8,662 nt of DNA, from the NCBI GenBank assembly GCA_020052115.1, contig JAGVPR010000055.1, forward strand, positions 1 through 8,662, written 5' to 3'. Below are positions 6,410 through 8,662 of the stretch, piece by piece (position 1 is the stretch's first letter; every line of letters begins with the position of its first letter). Source of the DNA: Candidatus Eiseniibacteriota bacterium. GTDB taxonomy: Bacteria > Eisenbacteria > RBG-16-71-46 > JAGVPR01. The notes below the pieces were generated by a model that was given only the letters and a program-made list of their open reading frames with translations, ran no database searches and was not told the origin of the DNA. A program made the position numbers and the translations under genes.

Positions 6410-8196
6410 CAAGCGCTCCGCTGCCGGCTCATGCCGTACTTCCTCATCTTGTAGCGGAGATTGCGCTCCGTCATACCGAGCTTCTCCGCAGCCTTCGTCT
6501 GCACCCAGGCGCACTCCTCGAGCGCCGCAATGATGCAACGCTGCTCGAACGCTCCCACGACGTCATCGAGCGGGCGGTCCCACGTCAGAGGCACCAGGGG
6601 CGGCCCCGCGCGGTTGCCCCGCACCGGCTCCGGCAGATCGGAACACGGGATGATCGGGCCGCTCGACAGGATGACGGCGCGCTCGACGACGTTTTCCAGC
6701 TCGCGGACGTTTCCGGGCCATTCGTATGAGAGGAGCAGGTCCATCGCCTCGGCGCTGAACTGCTTGGCCTCGATGCCGTGCTCCTTGCAGTGCTTCTCCA
6801 GGAAGTGTCGCACCAGGGACAGGACATCGTCCATCCGTTCGCGAAGCGGCGGCAAGAGGATCGTGACGACGTTCAGGCGATAGTACAGGTCCTCTCGGAA
6901 GCGCCTCTCCTCGATCGCTTTCTCCAGAGCGATGTTCGTCGCCGCGATGAGGCGCACGTCCACGCGGATCGGCTGCCGGCCGCCGACGCGCTCGAACTCC
7001 TTCTCCTGAATCGCCCGCAGCACCTTCGCCTGAGTGACGAGGCTCATGTCCCCGATCTCGTCGAGGAACATCGTGCCGCCGTCGGCGATCTCGAACTTCC
7101 CGGGGCGCGCGGTCACGCCGGTCGCCGTGCCGCCCTCGATGCCGAAGAGCTCGCTCTCGAGGAGCGTTTCGGGGATCGCCGCGCAGTTCACCCGCACGAA
7201 CGGCTTCTGCGCCCGCGGGCCGTTGTAGTGGATGATCTTCGCGATCAGTTCCTTGCCGGTGCCGCTCTCGCCCCGCACGAGCACGTTCACCTTGCTCGGG
7301 ACGACCTTGTCAATGAGCGCGTAGACCGTCTGCATGGCGGAGCCGCCGCCGATGATGCCGCCGTAGGAGAAGCGCTTGCGCAGCTCGCTCTTCAGGCGGA
7401 AGTTCTCCTCGGAGAGCCGCTCCCGCGAGCGGCGCACCTCGCCGTAGAGGTTCGCGTTCTCGAGGGCGATGGACGCCTGCACCGAGAAGGCGACGAGCAG
7501 CTCGAGATCGGTCTCGTGGAACAGCCCCTTGACGGAGCGGCTCTCGAGATACACGACGCCGGTGACACGACCCTTGGTCCTGAGCGGCACGCAGATAACC
7601 GAGAGGATACGCAGCTCCCGCACGCTCCGCTTCTCGCTCCAGCCGGGCTCGCTCAGGGCGTTCGGGATGACCAGCGCCTCGCCCGTGCGCGCCACCTGCG
7701 AGATGATGCTGCGGCTGATCTCGCGCTCCGCGTCCGGAATATCCTCGCGGCCGCTCGAGCGCGCGGCGCGGAAGTCCAGCTCGCCCCCCTCGCCGACGAG
7801 CACGAGAAACCCCCGCTCCGCTGATGTGACGCGGTTGGCCTGGTCGAGAATGAGGCCGAGCAGGTCGTCCACATCGGTGACCGAGCTGAGCGCGCGAGAG
7901 ATCTCGAGCAGCATGGCGAACTTCTGCTTCTCCTTCGCCATGCCGGAGAGTCGTTCGGCGAGGCGCTCGACCTCGCCGCGGAGGGTCTGCGTGCGCTCCT
8001 CGAGGAGCACTTCGAGCCGGCGCACGTCACCCTCGATCCGTCCGGCCCGATCGCGAAGCTGGCCGGGCGCGAGATCCGCGGCGCCGGTGTCAATGAGGCC
8101 CGTCAGGCCGCGGAGCTCGCGACGGAGCGATTCGAGAATGCCCGTGCTGTCGGCGAGGAGCCGGTCAACGTCTTCGGCCGAGAAGAAATCGTCCAC
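6409..8196 (-). CDS. GAF-AAA+-Fis transcriptional regulator (sigma54-activator family) with atypical GAFTGA loop
   Basis: The 595-residue product has the domain order of a bacterial enhancer-binding protein: a charged coiled-coil-like stretch (about 50-95), a GAF sensory domain (about 105-247, with ERGFLVLVGE and VICVPLRTKGRVTGVVYLES), a linker helix (250-275), a AAA+ domain (about 282-510) and a Fis-type helix-turn-helix (about 547-588, AAEKLGMTERNLRYKMRKYG). Walker A is GESGTGKE (309-316), Walker B GGTMFLDEIGD (373-383), and the arginine region is RRFREDLYYRLN (431-442). There is no receiver domain. The loop normally reading GAFTGA reads GTATGV (356-361), so the Phe that contacts sigma54 is Ala. 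The start is GTG 8196, with GGGGGA six bases upstream. Its stop overlaps the phosphorylase start. The GAF ligand is unknown; a purine-related signal is conceivable from context only. Confidence 0.93.
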   Translation of the reverse strand: MDDFFSAEDVDRLLADSTGILESLRRELRGLTGLIDTGAADLAPGQLRDRAGRIEGDVRRLEVLLEERTQTLRGEVERLAERLSGMAKEKQKFAMLLEISRALSSVTDVDDLLGLILDQANRVTSAERGFLVLVGEGGELDFRAARSSGREDIPDAEREISRSIISQVARTGEALVIPNALSEPGWSEKRSVRELRILSVICVPLRTKGRVTGVVYLESRSVKGLFHETDLELLVAFSVQASIALENANLYGEVRRSRERLSEENFRLKSELRKRFSYGGIIGGGSAMQTVYALIDKVVPSKVNVLVRGESGTGKELIAKIIHYNGPRAQKPFVRVNCAAIPETLLESELFGIEGGTATGVTARPGKFEIADGGTMFLDEIGDMSLVTQAKVLRAIQEKEFERVGGRQPIRVDVRLIAATNIALEKAIEERRFREDLYYRLNVVTILLPPLRERMDDVLSLVRHFLEKHCKEHGIEAKQFSAEAMDLLLSYEWPGNVRELENVVERAVILSSGPIIPCSDLPEPVRGNRAGPPLVPLTWDRPLDDVVGAFEQRCIIAALEECAWVQTKAAEKLGMTERNLRYKMRKYGMSRQRSA

Positions 8197-8259
8197 GGGA
8201 ATCCCCCGGGGCCGAGGGCGGCCCGTCCGGAAAGCATGAAGCCGTTCACGAGTGAGATG

Positions 8260-8288
8260 ATTCTAGGCACCGCGCGATTCCGATTCAA
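8260..8288 (-). promoter_or_regulatory. Strong sigma70-type promoter of the regulator-phosphorylase operon
   Basis: On the minus strand TTGAAT (8283-8288) and TAGAAT (8260-8265) are separated by exactly 17 bases. The -10 box matches TATAAT in five of six positions and the -35 box matches TTGACA in four of six. The expected start is near 8253, giving a leader of about 57 bases to the GTG at 8196. This is the best promoter in the window. Confidence 0.65.
8275..8286. repeat. Tandem CGATTC hexamer overlapping the regulator -35 box
   Basis: CGATTC occurs twice in direct tandem (8275-8280 and 8281-8286), and GATTC appears again at 8259-8263 across the -10 box. Repeats at this place could bind a regulator, perhaps the adjacent one itself, but they are short enough to be chance. 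Confidence 0.25.
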
Positions 8289-8339
8289 GCCCCTGAACGC
8301 CCGAGACGAAGCCCCCCCCTCCACCGGCGCTTGTTCGCT

Positions 8340-8345
8340 TACAAT
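8340..8345 (+). promoter_or_regulatory. Possible -10 box for the S9 peptidase gene
   Basis: TACAAT matches the -10 consensus in five of six positions and lies 47 bases before the TTG start. The region 16-18 bases upstream is a C-run (8312-8319) with no -35 likeness, so only the -10 element is supported. It lies back to back with the regulator promoter in a 196-base divergent gap that otherwise holds nothing I recognise. Confidence 0.3.
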
Positions 8346-8382
8346 GCCCGAAGACGTTCGTTGATCTCCAGGCCCACAATCC

Positions 8383-8389
8383 GAGGTGA
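8383..8389 (+). promoter_or_regulatory. Ribosome binding site deciding the TTG start of the S9 peptidase
   Basis: GAGGTGA sits four to five bases before the TTG at 8393. Its last three bases are a TGA stop in the same frame, so translation cannot start further upstream. The nearby ATG at 8397 is in another frame and reaches a stop after six codons. TTG 8393 is therefore the only sensible start. Confidence 0.65.
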
Positions 8390-8392
8390 ACC

Positions 8393-8662
8393 TTGAATGC
8401 CGATCGCCGCCGCTTGACCGTCGAGGACCTCTGGGCGTTTTGCCGAGTCGGCGCCCCTGCCGTCGTCCCCGGCGGCCGGAGCGCCGTGGTTCCCGTCACG
8501 ACATACGACCTCGAGGCGAACCGTGAGTTCTGCCGCCTCTGGTGGGTGCCTCTCCAGGAGGGCGAACCGCGTCCGCTCACCGCCGAGGAGTTTGTGAGCC
8601 GCCAGCCGGCGGTCAGCCCGGACGGTCGCCGTCTTGCGCTGGTGCGCCGCGCGGTCACGGCG
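8393..8662 (+). CDS. S9-family (prolyl oligopeptidase-like) peptidase, N-terminal fragment cut by window edge
   Basis: Ninety codons are visible from a TTG start with no stop before the window end. The opening LTVEDLWAFCRVGAPAVVP (8-26) is the characteristic N-terminus of S9-family peptidases, which usually read LTVEDLWxLKRVGxPxxSPDG. It is followed by TTYDLEANR, LWWVPLQEGEPRPLT and AVSPDGRRLALVRR. These are blades of the N-terminal beta-propeller (WD40/TolB-like), which gates access to the catalytic domain. The alpha/beta-hydrolase domain with Ser-Asp-His would lie beyond the window and cannot be checked. No signal peptide is seen, so a cytoplasmic role in oligopeptide breakdown is likely. 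It is divergent from the regulator gene. Confidence 0.82.
   Translation, partial: MNADRRRLTVEDLWAFCRVGAPAVVPGGRSAVVPVTTYDLEANREFCRLWWVPLQEGEPRPLTAEEFVSRQPAVSPDGRRLALVRRAVTA

Noticed and set aside
6778..7824. Plus-strand open frame of 348 codons opposite the regulator gene
   Set aside because: It is rich in Leu, Ala, Asp, Arg and His with no domain, and lies antisense to a textbook AAA+ regulator.
8197..8392. Sigma54-type -24/-12 promoter in the divergent gap beside the regulator
   Set aside because: No GG-N10-GC arrangement resembling TGGCAC-N5-TTGCW was found on either strand; sigma70-like elements explain the gap better.

Overview
The window is GC-rich, densely packed bacterial chromosome. 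Eight protein genes are supported, six of them on the minus strand. The combination of a Rod-type mreBCD cluster, a secreted GWxTD-domain protein, a secreted protein with a carboxypeptidase-regulatory-like fold, a GAF/AAA+ regulator and a prolyl-oligopeptidase-like S9 peptidase suggests a Gram-negative member of the FCB-type or neighbouring deep phyla (for example Eisenbacteria, Gemmatimonadota or Acidobacteriota). That placement is inferred from gene families only. No rRNA, tRNA, IS element, CRISPR array or phage gene was seen.

Layout, left to right. Positions 1-2452 hold the cell-shape operon read leftward: mreB (1418-2452), mreC (502-1377) and mreD (480 to 1, running off the window edge). 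It is driven by a good sigma70-like promoter at 2558-2586. Divergent from it is a small secreted protein gene (2644-3132, plus strand), whose -10-like box sits so close to the GTG start that its mRNA may be leaderless. Converging on it is a two-gene minus-strand unit: a secreted GWxTD-domain protein (4043-5341) and a YkfC-like NlpC/P60 peptidase with SH3-like regions (3177-4043). These two overlap by one base (TAGTG). A second sigma70-like promoter lies at 5357-5385.

Further right is another minus-strand pair joined by a one-base TGATG overlap: a GAF-AAA+-Fis regulator (6409-8196) and a trimeric-type purine nucleoside phosphorylase (5519-6409). It is served by a very good TTGAAT-N17-TAGAAT promoter at 8260-8288. 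Divergent from it, the start of an S9-family peptidase (8393 onward, TTG start) runs off the right edge.

Functionally the left part is about envelope and murein: MreBCD guides wall elongation, and the YkfC-like enzyme is expected to trim murein-derived peptides in the cytoplasm. The right part couples purine salvage to a regulator. The most unusual point is that this regulator has an intact AAA+ ATPase core, but its sigma54-contact loop reads GTATGV instead of GAFTGA. No clearly new multi-gene system is visible. The two tightly coupled pairs are the best leads.
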